DNA of 64,000 nucleotides from Pseudomonas sp. RIT623 (lineage in GTDB: Bacteria; Pseudomonadota; Gammaproteobacteria; Pseudomonadales; Pseudomonadaceae). Made by a program: the position numbers and the translations under genes. Below, in pieces: positions 38,026-47,505 of the stretch (position 1 is the first letter of the stretch; each line of letters opens with the position of its first letter). The stretch spans positions 62,001 to 126,000 of the forward strand of contig NZ_SOZA01000001.1 of the NCBI RefSeq assembly GCF_004519305.1. The letters are read 5' to 3'. The notes below the pieces were generated by a model. The model made no database searches and had not been told where the DNA came from. It was given only the letters and a program-made list of their open reading frames with translations.

Positions 38026-38775
38026 TCAGTGCAGGGCCTGCATCATCTTGCGCACGCCTGCCACATGCCGCCGGCTTACCGTCAGGGCATCGCCGTCGAG
38101 CCCCTTCAGGTAAAGCTGGAAATGCCCCAACGGCGTGCGCTGCAGGCGCTCGATGCGCTCGCGGGCGACCAGCGCGTTGCGGTGGATGCGTACAAAGCGC
38201 TCGCCGAACTCGTCTTCCAGCGCCTTGAGCGGTTCGTCGAGCAGCACCTCGCCGGCCTCGTGGCGCAGGGTGACGTACTTGTGGTCGGCAATGAAATAGA
38301 TCACCTGGGGCAGCGGGATCAGCTCGATGCCCTTGCGGGTACGGGCGCTGATATGGCTGCGCGGGCCACCCCCGGCGTCGCTGGCCGGGCGGGTCAAGGC
38401 CGCCAGTTGCGCCCGGTTGGGTTTCTCGGCGCGGCGCAGCGCGTCGCGCAGGGCCTGGGGCTGGATGGGTTTGTCGACATGGCTGAGGGTGCTGTCCTTG
38501 AAGGCCTGGCTGCCGTATTCGTCATCGCCGGTGCAGAACACCACCGCCGGCGGCGCTTCGCGTTCGCACAGGCGCGCGGCGACCTGCAGGCCGTCCAGGC
38601 CAGGCATGCCGATATCCAGCAGCACCACGTCGGGCTTGAGGCTTTCGATCAGCGCCAGGGCCTCCTCGCCGTTGGTGGCGCTGGGTTCCATCACGGTATA
38701 GCCCTCCAGCTCGCCGAGCAGCCGGCTCAAGCGCTCGCGGGCCTGGGGTTCATCATCAACGATCAGGACATTCAT
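38026..38775 (-). CDS. algR: AlgR, LytTR-type response regulator
   Basis: Response regulator of 249 aa. The receiver (about residues 1-118) keeps the acidic pair (VDDE), phospho-acceptor D54 (VVLLDIGMPGLDG) and lysine (HVDKP). The C-terminal LytTR DNA-binding domain covers about residues 145-245 (VIYFIADHKYVTLRH, RFVRIHRNALVARERI). In P. aeruginosa AlgR controls alginate, twitching and rhamnolipids and is paired with sensor AlgZ/FimS encoded just upstream. Here the upstream 298 bp before argH contain no sensor gene. ATG at 38775; the Shine-Dalgarno CAGGA is somewhat distant. Confidence 0.94.
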   Translation of the reverse strand: MNVLIVDDEPQARERLSRLLGELEGYTVMEPSATNGEEALALIESLKPDVVLLDIGMPGLDGLQVAARLCEREAPPAVVFCTGDDEYGSQAFKDSTLSHVDKPIQPQALRDALRRAEKPNRAQLAALTRPASDAGGGPRSHISARTRKGIELIPLPQVIYFIADHKYVTLRHEAGEVLLDEPLKALEDEFGERFVRIHRNALVARERIERLQRTPLGHFQLYLKGLDGDALTVSRRHVAGVRKMMQALH

Positions 38776-39073
38776 AATTGCGCTGGATTCCTGAGTGAGT
38801 CTCGCACGGGTATAGCGTAGACAAGTGTGGGATGACCGAAATGCGGTCACGCTACAGACCGGTGCGAAGGCCAAAGATTCACTGGGCCGGCAGATTCACC
38901 GCCAGTCCTCTGTCCAACTGTAGACGGTCCGTGGAACACTGCCGTTCAATCGTTGAATATGCCGCACCCCCGGCCCTGGGACGTTTCTCACGACCAGCGC
39001 CCCCTGCGGTGGCGGGCGCAACCCTGCTATGATCGCGGCACTTTTTCCGTTCACCCCTTCAACGAGTGAATCC
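38776..39073. other. Gap between algR and argH without a sensor kinase gene
   Basis: This divergent region holds only promoter-sized sequence. No reading frame longer than about 66 codons is present and none resembles AlgZ/FimS, which occupies this position in P. aeruginosa. Confidence 0.75.
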
Positions 39074-40468
39074 ATGAGCACCGACAAGACCAATCAGTCC
39101 TGGGGCGGCCGCTTCAGTGAGCCCGTCGACGCCTTCGTCGCCCGCTTCACCGCCTCGGTCGATTTCGACAAGCGCCTGTACCGCCACGACATCATGGGTT
39201 CGATCGCCCACGCCACCATGCTGGCGCAGGTCGGCGTGCTCAGCGACGCCGAACGCGACACGATCATCGACGGCCTGAAGACCATCCAGGGCGAAATCGA
39301 GGCTGGCACCTTCGACTGGCGCGTCGACCTCGAGGACGTGCACATGAACATCGAGGCGCGCCTGACCGACCGCATCGGCATCACTGGCAAGAAGCTGCAC
39401 ACCGGGCGCAGCCGCAACGACCAGGTGGCCACTGACATCCGCCTGTGGCTGCGTGACGAGATCGACCTGATCCTGGCCGAGATCACCCGCCTGCAAAAAG
39501 GCCTGCTGGAGCAGGCCGAACGCGAAGCCGAGACCATCATGCCCGGCTTCACCCACCTGCAGACCGCCCAGCCGGTTACCTTCGGCCACCACCTGCTGGC
39601 CTGGTTCGAAATGCTCAGCCGCGACTACGAGCGCCTGGTCGACTGCCGCAAGCGCGCCAACCGCATGCCCCTGGGCAGCGCCGCACTAGCCGGCACCACC
39701 TACCCGATCGACCGCGAGCTGACCTGCAAGCTGCTGGGCTTCGAGGCCGTGGCCGGCAACTCGCTGGACGGTGTCTCGGACCGTGACTTCGCCATCGAAT
39801 TCTGCGCCGCCGCAAGCATCGCGATGATGCACCTGTCGCGGTTCTCCGAAGAGCTGGTGCTGTGGACCAGCGCGCAGTTCCAGTTCATCGACCTGCCCGA
39901 CCGCTTCTGCACCGGCAGCTCGATCATGCCGCAGAAGAAGAACCCGGACGTGCCCGAGCTGGTGCGTGGCAAGAGCGGCCGCGTGTTCGGCGCCTTGACC
40001 GGCCTGCTGACCCTGATGAAAGGCCAGCCGCTGGCCTACAACAAGGACAACCAGGAAGATAAAGAGCCGCTGTTCGATGCCGCCGACACCCTGCGCGACT
40101 CGCTGCGCGCCTTCGCCGACATGATCCCGGCGATCAAGCCCAAGCACGCCATCATGCGCGAAGCGGCCCTGCGCGGTTTCTCCACCGCCACGGACCTGGC
40201 CGACTACCTGGTGCGCCGCGGCCTGCCGTTCCGTGATTGCCACGAGATCGTCGGCCATGCCGTGAAATACGGCGTGGACAGTGGCAAGGACCTGGCCGAG
40301 ATGAGCCTGGACGAACTGCGCCAGTTCAGCGACCAGATCGAGCAGGACGTGTTCGCCGTGCTGACCCTGGAAGGTTCGGTCAACGCCCGTAACCACATCG
40401 GTGGTACTGCGCCGGCGCAGGTGCGCGCGGCGGTGGCTCGCGGCAAAACGCTGCTGGCTTCGCGCTAA
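39074..40468 (+). CDS. argH: Argininosuccinate lyase
   Basis: Enzyme of 464 aa that splits argininosuccinate into arginine and fumarate, the last step of arginine biosynthesis. Family signature [16 protein letters not shown] is complete; also seen are [29 protein letters not shown] and the catalytic region LDGVSDRDF. The ATG giving [10 protein letters not shown] has GAGTGAATCC upstream; a longer start would run into the promoter region. Confidence 0.97.
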   Translation: MSTDKTNQSWGGRFSEPVDAFVARFTASVDFDKRLYRHDIMGSIAHATMLAQVGVLSDAERDTIIDGLKTIQGEIEAGTFDWRVDLEDVHMNIEARLTDRIGITGKKLHTGRSRNDQVATDIRLWLRDEIDLILAEITRLQKGLLEQAEREAETIMPGFTHLQTAQPVTFGHHLLAWFEMLSRDYERLVDCRKRANRMPLGSAALAGTTYPIDRELTCKLLGFEAVAGNSLDGVSDRDFAIEFCAAASIAMMHLSRFSEELVLWTSAQFQFIDLPDRFCTGSSIMPQKKNPDVPELVRGKSGRVFGALTGLLTLMKGQPLAYNKDNQEDKEPLFDAADTLRDSLRAFADMIPAIKPKHAIMREAALRGFSTATDLADYLVRRGLPFRDCHEIVGHAVKYGVDSGKDLAEMSLDELRQFSDQIEQDVFAVLTLEGSVNARNHIGGTAPAQVRAAVARGKTLLASR

Positions 40469-40473
40469 ACCCT

Positions 40474-40560
40474 ATAGGGGCTGCTGTGCAGCCCATCGCC
40501 GGCAAGCCGGCTCCTACAGGGATCGGGTACTTTGTAGCGATGGGCCGCACAGCGGCCCCT
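40474..40560. repeat. REP-type hairpin cluster between argH and the GST gene
   Basis: Two hairpins, GGGCTGC-TGT-GCAGCCC (40478-40494) and GGGCCGC-ACA-GCGGCCC (40542-40558), flank a copy of the CGCCGGCAAGCCGGCTCCTACAG repeat. It lies between convergent genes and likely ends both transcripts. Confidence 0.65.
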
Positions 40561-40567
40561 TGCTTTC

Positions 40568-41230
40568 TCAGCGCTTGCCGCTCTTGATCATCTCCAGGAA
40601 CGCCGGCATCGCCGCGTCCTTGTCCGCCACGACCCGCGCCATGTGCGGGTTCTCGCCCAGCAACTGCAACAGCGCCTGCGCTTGCGGGAAGTCCGCCAGG
40701 AAGTCGATGTTCAGCACCTTCTTGCCCACCGCGCAGGCCAGATCGACCGAGAAGCAGAACATCAGGTCGGCGATGGTCAACTGCTCACCCGCCACATAAG
40801 GCGCGAACTCGCCATTGCGCTTGAGGGTGGCAAAGCCCGCCAGCAGGTCCGCGCGCGCACGCTCCTTGATCAGCGGCTCCACCGCCGCGCCAAAGAACGC
40901 CTCGGCATAGCAGGTACGCGCCGGCAGTTCGATGTACAGCTCGATCTCCCGCAGCAGCTCGCGCACCTTGGCCTGGCCGAAGGCGTCGGCCGGCAGCAGC
41001 GCCTTGCCTGGCTGGGTCTGCTCGATGTAGTCGAGGATGACCCCGGTCTCGCTGATGAAACCGTGCTCGGTCTGCAGCACCGGCACCTTGCCACGGGGGC
41101 TGACCGCCAGGGCCTGGGGCGTCTGGCCGCCGAAGAACGGCACCTCCTCGAAGGGCAGGCCTTTTTCCAACAGCGCCAGCTTGACCATGTTGTAGTAGTT
41201 GCTGACAGCGAATCCATGAAGCTTGAGCAT
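40568..41230 (-). CDS. Glutathione S-transferase family protein
   Basis: Cytosolic GST-fold protein of 220 aa. The thioredoxin-like N-terminal domain (residues about 1-78: KLHGFAVSNYYNMVKLALLEKG, KVPVLQTEHGFISETGVILDYIE) with the cis-proline VPV and the ES/ET glutathione-binding turn is followed by an all-helical C-terminal domain. GGAGG lies 9 nt before the ATG. Substrate unknown; a general detoxification or redox role is assumed. Confidence 0.85.
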   Translation of the reverse strand: MLKLHGFAVSNYYNMVKLALLEKGLPFEEVPFFGGQTPQALAVSPRGKVPVLQTEHGFISETGVILDYIEQTQPGKALLPADAFGQAKVRELLREIELYIELPARTCYAEAFFGAAVEPLIKERARADLLAGFATLKRNGEFAPYVAGEQLTIADLMFCFSVDLACAVGKKVLNIDFLADFPQAQALLQLLGENPHMARVVADKDAAMPAFLEMIKSGKR

Positions 41231-41373
41231 GTGAAGCAGCCTCCAGGGCCGTATGGGGTTGGCCTGTTATAGCCCCGTTGGCCGGCCCCTGGCCAGCGCC
41301 ATGCACGCCGTGAATGCCGGGCATTGCCAAGGCAGGCATGGCACACTGTGCGCCTCACCACAGGAGCACCGCC

Positions 41374-41676
41374 ATGAGCGAACCCCAAGACATCGACGGC
41401 AATGATGAAGAAGACTTCGCCGAGGCCACGCTGACCCAGGCCATCGAGAACCAGATCGAAAGCGGCGAGCCGCCAGCCGCCAAGGCCACCTTCAACAAGC
41501 TGACCCTGGTCGGCTACGAGCGTGAAGACATCCTCAACCTCATGGCCCACGTGCTGGCCATCGAGATCGATGCGATGCTCGACGAAGATCGCCCGTTCGA
41601 TACCGAGTGGTACGAAACCGCCCTGCGCGCCCTACCGGAACTACCACCTGAGGCGGATCAAGGCGACATCGAATAA
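41374..41676 (+). CDS. Conserved hypothetical acidic protein
   Basis: Acidic protein of 100 aa, strongly charged at both ends (DIDGNDEEDF, EADQGDIE) with a helical core (DILNLMAHVLAIEIDAMLDEDRPF). I do not recognise a named domain. CAGGAG lies 7 nt before the ATG. It stands about 50 bp before a second small gene in the same direction, perhaps as one transcript. Confidence 0.75.
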   Translation: MSEPQDIDGNDEEDFAEATLTQAIENQIESGEPPAAKATFNKLTLVGYEREDILNLMAHVLAIEIDAMLDEDRPFDTEWYETALRALPELPPEADQGDIE

Positions 41677-41727
41677 GCCTGACTACACTCCTGACTTCCA
41701 TCCTTGTCCCGAAGTCAGGAGTTGCCC

Positions 41728-41979
41728 ATGCCTTTTACCCCCGAACTGATCGCCGAACTGGAAGTCCTTTCCCAGTTCAACCTGGACAACCACCAGGAAG
41801 GCATCAAGGTTAGCAGCGACGCCTCCCCCGCCCTGGTCGCCGCCGCCAAGCGCCTGCATGACAAAGGGCTCACCGACCAACCCGATGGCGGTTACCTCAC
41901 CAGCCTCGGTAACGATGCCGCTGAAAGCGTCCGGCTTTTGCTGACCATCCTCAAATCGAAATCCGCCCAGCCGGCCTGA
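41728..41979 (+). CDS. TIGR02647 family small protein
   Basis: Protein of 83 aa whose start (MPFTPELIAELEVLSQFNLD) and HDKGLTDQPDGGYLTSLG match the TIGR02647 family, a pseudomonad group sometimes described as DNA-binding; function not established. CAGGAG lies 7 nt before the ATG. Confidence 0.82.
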   Translation: MPFTPELIAELEVLSQFNLDNHQEGIKVSSDASPALVAAAKRLHDKGLTDQPDGGYLTSLGNDAAESVRLLLTILKSKSAQPA

Positions 41980-41988
41980 ACCCCTGCT

Positions 41989-42024
41989 CCCGCTCCTGCA
42001 GCTCGGCAGACCTGCAGGAGCGGG
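41989..42024 (+). terminator. Hairpin after the TIGR02647 gene
   Basis: CCCGCTCCTGCAG and CTGCAGGAGCGGG are perfect 13-bp arms with a 10-nt loop, 10 bp past the stop. No clear U-tract; terminator or REP-like. Confidence 0.6.
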
Positions 42025-42146
42025 CTTACCGTCGATGGCTTGCACAGGCGTTGTAAATATGACGTCAAAAAGCCAGCAACCCCTTATCCGACCGCGCCAC
42101 TCAGGCTAAACTCGCCAGTGCTTTCCCTGGCCTGCCTGAGCGCGCA

Positions 42147-45005
42147 ATGAACCACCGCCACGAAATCCGCCCCGACCTGGAACAAGGCATCGACCGCAAG
42201 GAGCTGGCCAAGCTGCGTGCGCGCTTCCTGAAGATCAACCAGGGCCGTATGGCACGGGCGATGGAAGGGTTATCCACACGCCAGCAGCAGGTCCTCACGC
42301 TGCTGCCGCTGTTCTTCCACGTCAATCATCCGCTGCTACCAGGCTATGTTTCCGGCACCACCCCCGCCGGTGTCTCCGGTTTCGAGCCCGACGACGAGCT
42401 GCTCGCCGAAGCCCTGCGCCTGACCCGCTCGTTCACCTACAAGGCCCGCCATGGCAACCCACCACAGCCGATCCATGGCCTGTTCCTGATGGGCAGCCTG
42501 GGCACCCTGGCCCAGGCCGAGCAAAGCGACATGGACCTGTGGGTATGTCACGCCCCCGACCTGGGCGAGCAGGCCCTGGCCGAGTTGCGCCGCAAATGCC
42601 AGCTGCTCGAGGCCTGGGCCGCCAGCCTGGGCGCCGAGGCGCACTGCTTCCTGATCGAGCCGCAAAGCTTCGTCCAGGGCGAGCGCGACAGCCAGCTCAG
42701 CTCGGACGACTGCGGCACTACCCAGCACTACCTACTGCTCGATGAGTTCTACCGCACCGCCATCTGGCTGGCCGGGCGCACTCCGCTGTGGTGGCTGGTG
42801 CCGGTCTACCAGGAGCACAACTACCGCGACTACACCCAGACCTTGCTGTCCAAGCGCTTCATCCGCGCCCAGGACGGCCTCGACCTCGGCCACCTGGCAC
42901 ATATCCCGCCCGGCGAGTTCGTCGGTGCCGGGCTGTGGCAGCTGTACAAGGGCATCGATTCGCCCTACAAATCGCTGCTCAAGCTATTGCTGACCGAGGC
43001 CTATGCCAGCGAACACCCCGACGTGCGCTGCCTGAGCCTGGATTACAAGCAGGCGGTGTTCGCCAACCAGCTGGACCTCGATGAGCTGGACCCCTATGTC
43101 ATGGTCTACCGGCGGATCGAGCGCTACCTGCAACAGCGCGGCGAAAACGTACGCCTGGAGCTGGTGCGGCGCAGCCTGTACCTGAAGGTGAACAAAAAGC
43201 TCAGCGACCGCAGCCGCAGCAATGGCTGGCAGCGCCAACTACTGGCACGCCTGGCCACGGAGTGGGGCTGGGATGAACGCCAGCTGAGCCTGCTGGACAG
43301 CCGCAGCCAGTGGAAGGTGCGCCAGGTGGCGCTGGAGCGCCGCGAGCTGGTGGCCGAGCTCAACCACAGCTACCGTTTCCTGACCCAGTTCGCTCGTCTG
43401 CAGAATGCCAACAGCCGTGCCGACCAGCGCGACCTGAATGTGCTCGGACGGCGCCTGTACGCCGCCTTCGAGCGCCGGGCCGGCAAGATCGAAGTGATCA
43501 ACCCGGGCATCGCCCCGGACCTGGCCGAAGACACCCTGACCCTGGTCCAGTCCGCCAACCGCAAGGAGCCGGGCAGCCACCACTGGGGGCTGTACAACGG
43601 CAACCTGGGGGTGCACGAATGGGAGCACTTCAGCCCTCTGAAGCGCTGTCGCGAGCTGCTCGAGCTACTCACCTGGGCCCACCGCAACGGGGTAATCGAC
43701 AGCAGCACGCGCCTGGCCCTGCACCCCGGGGTCAGCGATCTTAGCGAGTTCGAGCTGTTCAACCTGCTCGGTGCCTTGCAGCAGGGCGTGCCGCTACCCC
43801 TGGAACCGGTCAGCGAGGTGCGCCTGCTGCAACCCAGCGTGGCCGACGAAATCCTGCTGCTGGTCAACGTCGCGCTCGACCCCCTGCGCCACCACCGCGA
43901 CCTGAACATCCTGATGACCACCGAGCGTACCGACTCGCTGAGCTATGCCGGCGTACGCGAGAACCTGGTGCTGACCCTGGACCAGATCACCCTGAACAGC
44001 TGGAACGAGGTGCTGGTGCAGCGCTACGACGGCGACCACGCGCTGCTACGCTGCCTGCGCGACTTTCTCAATAGCCTAGGCCAGCGCAGCCACCGCCCGC
44101 GGTTGCGGGTGCGCTGCTACTGCCACAACCGCGCCCAGGCCATCAGCCAGCGGGTCGAGGAGCTCTTCGACACCGCGCAATTGCTGCTCGACCAGCAAAG
44201 CGATCAGCGTTACCTGGTGCAAGTGGCCGAGCACACCCATGTCTTGGAACTGACACCAGGGCAGGTGACCCTCGCCACCTTCGACGACCACACGCAAGTG
44301 CTCGCCGCACTGGGCGAGGAGCGTAGCCGCTACAGCCCGCTGCACCTGGATGGCAACGCCCTGCAGGACGGCGACTTGGCGCTGGTCCTGGCCCAGGGCC
44401 AGCCCCACGCCATCCAGGTGTTCTACCGCCTGTACGAGGGCTGGGCCGACCTCTATGTCCTCGATGAGCACAATGCCCTGTGGCAGCAGCGCCTACCGCT
44501 GCAGGACGAACGCCACCTGCTGCTGCCGCTGCAGCGCTTCCTGCAATCGATGCTGATGCGCCGCGATGCGCAGTTACCGCTGGACAGCCTGCCCCAGGCC
44601 GCGCTGGAACTGCGTTACGCCCAATTGCTGCCGTCTGGCGCTGGCAAGGCGCGCGGCATCGAGCCACGCCTGGCACCGCAGGATGGCCACAACCAGCCCT
44701 ATTATGAGGTTCAGGCGATCCTCCAGGCTGGGATGGGCGATGACATCCACGTAACCCTGTATTGCGACCAGCAAGAGTTTTCCCAGCTGGAGCATGGCGA
44801 GCGCCTGTATGCGGTAGTCGCCCGACAGATCCTGCGGCAACGCCAGGGCCCTGGCAGCTACCGCTGCTACATCACCGACCTGGACATGTCCGAACTGCTA
44901 GGCGAGGAACCAGGCTCGACCAGCCTCTATCTGCGCTACAAAAGCCAGTTGGAACAAGCGCTCAACGAAGGCCTGGATCGATTGCAGGCAACGTTCGAAC
45001 CCTGA
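42147..45005 (+). CDS. cyaA: Class I adenylate cyclase
   Basis: Large cytoplasmic enzyme of 952 aa making cyclic AMP from ATP. The N-terminal catalytic domain (about residues 1-430) has the nucleotidyltransferase signature FLMGSLGTLAQAEQSDMDLW with its two metal-binding aspartates, followed by the class I regulatory region. P. aeruginosa CyaA is of comparable length. The ATG at 42147 lacks a strong Shine-Dalgarno. The cAMP made here would act through Vfr/CRP. Confidence 0.94.
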   Translation: MNHRHEIRPDLEQGIDRKELAKLRARFLKINQGRMARAMEGLSTRQQQVLTLLPLFFHVNHPLLPGYVSGTTPAGVSGFEPDDELLAEALRLTRSFTYKARHGNPPQPIHGLFLMGSLGTLAQAEQSDMDLWVCHAPDLGEQALAELRRKCQLLEAWAASLGAEAHCFLIEPQSFVQGERDSQLSSDDCGTTQHYLLLDEFYRTAIWLAGRTPLWWLVPVYQEHNYRDYTQTLLSKRFIRAQDGLDLGHLAHIPPGEFVGAGLWQLYKGIDSPYKSLLKLLLTEAYASEHPDVRCLSLDYKQAVFANQLDLDELDPYVMVYRRIERYLQQRGENVRLELVRRSLYLKVNKKLSDRSRSNGWQRQLLARLATEWGWDERQLSLLDSRSQWKVRQVALERRELVAELNHSYRFLTQFARLQNANSRADQRDLNVLGRRLYAAFERRAGKIEVINPGIAPDLAEDTLTLVQSANRKEPGSHHWGLYNGNLGVHEWEHFSPLKRCRELLELLTWAHRNGVIDSSTRLALHPGVSDLSEFELFNLLGALQQGVPLPLEPVSEVRLLQPSVADEILLLVNVALDPLRHHRDLNILMTTERTDSLSYAGVRENLVLTLDQITLNSWNEVLVQRYDGDHALLRCLRDFLNSLGQRSHRPRLRVRCYCHNRAQAISQRVEELFDTAQLLLDQQSDQRYLVQVAEHTHVLELTPGQVTLATFDDHTQVLAALGEERSRYSPLHLDGNALQDGDLALVLAQGQPHAIQVFYRLYEGWADLYVLDEHNALWQQRLPLQDERHLLLPLQRFLQSMLMRRDAQLPLDSLPQAALELRYAQLLPSGAGKARGIEPRLAPQDGHNQPYYEVQAILQAGMGDDIHVTLYCDQQEFSQLEHGERLYAVVARQILRQRQGPGSYRCYITDLDMSELLGEEPGSTSLYLRYKSQLEQALNEGLDRLQATFEP

Positions 45006-45095
45006 AACAGTTTCCCGTTCAGGAACAGCTTCCTGCTGCCCAGGCCTGATTTGTAGGAAGCATCCTCTGCGCTCCAACCTGATGAGGAGCGCAAC

Positions 45096-45986
45096 ATGAA
45101 CAAAGAAAACTGGATGGGCGCACACCCGGAGCTGGGATGCCTGCGCATTGACCAACTGATCCTGCCGGGCAGCCACGACTCCGGCATGGACAAGCAGGCG
45201 CCAAACTTTTCCATCCCCCAGGAGATCACCCAGGACGTACCGTGCATCGAGCAGATCCGCGCTGGCATCCGCGTGCTGGACCTGCGAGTACAGTCGCACC
45301 ACTCGTATACACCCGACCAGCCAGCGCGCTACCAGCTGTACCACCTGACGTCCTCAGGGCGTACGGTACTGGGCGATGTGGTAATGGCCCTCGAGCAATT
45401 CTATGAGAACCCTGCCAACGCCAGGGAGATCATCGTGCTAGATTTCCACGAATTCGACAGGTTCAGTGACGAAGAGCACGCGCGGTTCCAGCAACTGCTC
45501 GACGAACACCTGGAGCCACGCATGATCCACTACGACCTGAACACCCTGACACTGGATCAACTCTGGCAGCATTACCCAGGCAGAACCCTGGTCATCGCCT
45601 ACAACGGACCCGCCCCCTATCGCTACTGGGAGGGCGTTGACCATGGCTGGATAGGCAGGAACACCCCCAGCACCCACGAGCTGAAGGCATTCATGGACGA
45701 AATCGCGATGGGCGCGCGGTACCGCCTGCCGCTGAGCTCGATCCAGTGCGCCAAGTACAACAAGTTAATCTTCACCCCCGACGATTTCAGCGACAAGATC
45801 GACGAGTGGTTCGAGTCCCGGGACATGGACAGCTATATCCAGCAGTTCCGGATCATCAACACCGACTGGTCACTGCGCAGTCGCATCGTCGAAAACTGCA
45901 TCCACGCCAGCCGTTACAAAGCGTGGCACATGGGCAGATCCGCAGTTGGTGCTCAAAGATCGAAGTCACCGGCCGCTTCCGGCTGA
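45096..45986 (+). CDS. Phosphatidylinositol-specific phospholipase C-like protein
   Basis: PI-PLC X-domain protein of 296 aa without a signal peptide. Catalytic-region pieces: QLILPGSHDSGM with the first histidine, GIRVLDLRVQSHHSY, and EIIVLDFHEF, in the order of bacterial PI-PLCs and eukaryotic PLCXD proteins. GAGGAG lies 6 nt before the ATG. The last 12 codons extend into the convergent rnk gene (34-bp overlap) and give an atypical basic/serine tail, so the original stop may have shifted. The substrate could be inositol or other phospholipids; unknown. Confidence 0.75.
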   Translation: MNKENWMGAHPELGCLRIDQLILPGSHDSGMDKQAPNFSIPQEITQDVPCIEQIRAGIRVLDLRVQSHHSYTPDQPARYQLYHLTSSGRTVLGDVVMALEQFYENPANAREIIVLDFHEFDRFSDEEHARFQQLLDEHLEPRMIHYDLNTLTLDQLWQHYPGRTLVIAYNGPAPYRYWEGVDHGWIGRNTPSTHELKAFMDEIAMGARYRLPLSSIQCAKYNKLIFTPDDFSDKIDEWFESRDMDSYIQQFRIINTDWSLRSRIVENCIHASRYKAWHMGRSAVGAQRSKSPAASG

Positions 45987-46363
45987 TATTCCACTGCCAG
46001 CAGTTCGAGCTTGAGGGTCTTGCCGCCCGGGGCCGGCCAATCGATCTGGTCACCCACCGACAGGCCCAGCAGCGCGCAGCCGATCGGCGCGAGGATCGAG
46101 ACATTGCCTTCTGGCCCGGCATCCTTCGGGTACACCAGGGTCAAGTGGTAGTCCTTGCCACTGGCGATCTCGCGGCAGTGCACGCGGGAGTTCATGGTCA
46201 CCACGCCGGCGGGCACCTCGTCGTGACCGACCACGTTCTCGGCGCGGTCCAGCTCGTCTTGCAGGGCGAGCACACCCGGGGTGCTTTCATCGAGGGTATC
46301 GAGCAGGCGTTCGAGACGCTGTACGTCCAATCGGGTGAGGATGAGGGAAGGCTTGGTGCTCAT
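45953..46363 (-). CDS. rnk: Regulator of nucleoside diphosphate kinase
   Basis: GreA/GreB-C-terminal-like protein of 136 aa, lacking the long coiled coil of Gre factors. Markers: ILTRLDVQRLERLLD, CREIASGKDYHLTLVYPKDA and ILAPIGCALLGLSVGDQIDWPAPGG. In P. aeruginosa and E. coli Rnk binds RNA polymerase and influences Ndk and alginate production. The ATG lies about 13 nt after AAAGGAG. Confidence 0.94.
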   Translation of the reverse strand: MSTKPSLILTRLDVQRLERLLDTLDESTPGVLALQDELDRAENVVGHDEVPAGVVTMNSRVHCREIASGKDYHLTLVYPKDAGPEGNVSILAPIGCALLGLSVGDQIDWPAPGGKTLKLELLAVEYQPEAAGDFDL

Positions 46364-46411
46364 GATCCAGTCAGACTCCTTTGAACAAACAGTTTTCTAC
46401 AGGCAGATAAA

Positions 46412-46440
46412 GCAAAACCCCGCCCAAGGGCGGGGTTTGC
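46412..46440 (-). terminator. Intrinsic terminator between DUF1289 gene and rnk
   Basis: AACCCCGCCC-AA-GGGCGGGGTT forms a strong stem flanked by A- and T-runs. It lies 81 bp past the DUF1289 stop and before the rnk start, ending the minus-strand cyaY-DUF1289 transcript. Confidence 0.8.
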
Positions 46441-46520
46441 GAAAAGCTTTTGGCGTCAGCGACGCAGAACTCGACACTACCACAGCCGGGCAAATACTCA
46501 AGCCCGCACCTTCGTTGGGG

Positions 46521-46739
46521 TTATGCCCGCGCCTGGCTTTTCAGGGCCAACGCTTCCAGGCAGATCTGCCGGCGTCGCTGGTCATCGGCCGAGCGCCACT
46601 CGCGGATATGCTCGACATGCCGATGGCAGCCGGTACACACCTTGTGCTCATCCAGCCGACACACATTGATACAAGGTGATGGCACCGCCGGGCTGACATT
46701 ACTGTAGAGCGGCTTCGCTGGCCGAGGCTGAACGCTCAT
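46521..46739 (-). CDS. DUF1289 family protein
   Basis: Small protein of 72 aa with four conserved cysteines ([20 protein letters not shown]) that should bind an iron-sulfur cluster or zinc. It starts 1 bp after the cyaY stop on the same strand, so they are co-translated, which fits an iron-sulfur link. Function not established. Confidence 0.87.
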   Translation of the reverse strand: MSVQPRPAKPLYSNVSPAVPSPCINVCRLDEHKVCTGCHRHVEHIREWRSADDQRRRQICLEALALKSQARA

Positions 46740-46740
46740 T

Positions 46741-47073
46741 TCAGATCTCGTCGAAGTCCAGCTTCTCGCCGGCCCGCTCCCAGACGATGCGTTCGAGCAT
46801 CTCGCCCAGCAGCTCCTCGGTCTTCTCGCAGGTCCACTTGCCGTTCTCTTCGTCGTAGTCGAAGTGGAAACCGCCGGACTTGTCGGCCAACCACAGCTGA
46901 CGCAGTGGCTCCTGGCGGCTGAAGATCAGCTGGCTGCCATTGTCGAACTTGACGGTCAGCACACCGCCGGAGTTCTCCATGTCCAAGTCCATGCCGCTCT
47001 CGTCGAACAGGTCTTCCAGGGCCTGTTGGGTGGCGTCGACCAGATCGTGGAAACGCGCTTCGCTCAAACTCAT
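46741..47073 (-). CDS. cyaY: Frataxin-like iron donor CyaY
   Basis: Bacterial frataxin of 110 aa regulating iron supply to iron-sulfur assembly. The acidic first helix ([17 protein letters not shown]) and the beta-sheet motif ([27 protein letters not shown], in two parts) are characteristic. The ATG giving MSLSEARF has GAGG 8 nt upstream. Divergent from lptM. Confidence 0.94.
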   Translation of the reverse strand: MSLSEARFHDLVDATQQALEDLFDESGMDLDMENSGGVLTVKFDNGSQLIFSRQEPLRQLWLADKSGGFHFDYDEENGKWTCEKTEELLGEMLERIVWERAGEKLDFDEI

Positions 47074-47280
47074 TGCAGGGACCTCGAAAAATGGCTTCAC
47101 ACACGCAAGCCGGGCACGATAAGGGCGAAAGCTTCAAGCTACAAGCTAATAGCTGTAAGAAAAAGCCATATGTCCTTCGGTCGCCTAGGCCCGCCGAGCG
47201 GGGGCGCCCCTTGCATAGGCAATCAGGTGGGCGCTCGGTATACTCGGGCGCAATACTGCATATTTCCAAGGATTTCACCC

Positions 47281-47496
47281 ATGAAACGCCTGATTTCCTC
47301 TCTCGCGGCGCTGGTCGCGGTTGCCTGCCTCGTTTCCGCCTGCGGTCAGAAAGGCCCCCTGTACCTGCCTGAAGACGGCAAGGACGGCAAAGGCCCACGC
47401 AAGTCGTCGTCGCACCAGCACCAGCGGGCCCAGCCTGTGCAGCAGCAACAGGACCTGGAGCCGCAAGAGCAGGCTGAGCCGTCGCCCGCTCAGTAA
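47281..47496 (+). CDS. lptM: LptM-type lipoprotein
   Basis: Outer-membrane lipoprotein of 71 aa: a signal sequence with lipobox LVSAC (cysteine 21), then [10 protein letters not shown], the LptM signature, and a glutamine-rich tail. LptM assists LptD oxidative maturation in E. coli. It directly precedes lysA, the arrangement formerly named lppL-lysA in Pseudomonas. AAGGA precedes the ATG. Confidence 0.88.
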   Translation: MKRLISSLAALVAVACLVSACGQKGPLYLPEDGKDGKGPRKSSSHQHQRAQPVQQQQDLEPQEQAEPSPAQ

Positions 47497-47505
47497 GGAA
47501 ATCCC

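Noticed and set aside
47128..47158. AGCTACA-like short repeats before lptM
   Set aside because: Only two or three degenerate copies (AAGCTACAAGCTAATAGCTG); too few to call a tandem repeat or CRISPR. No CRISPR array was seen anywhere in the window.
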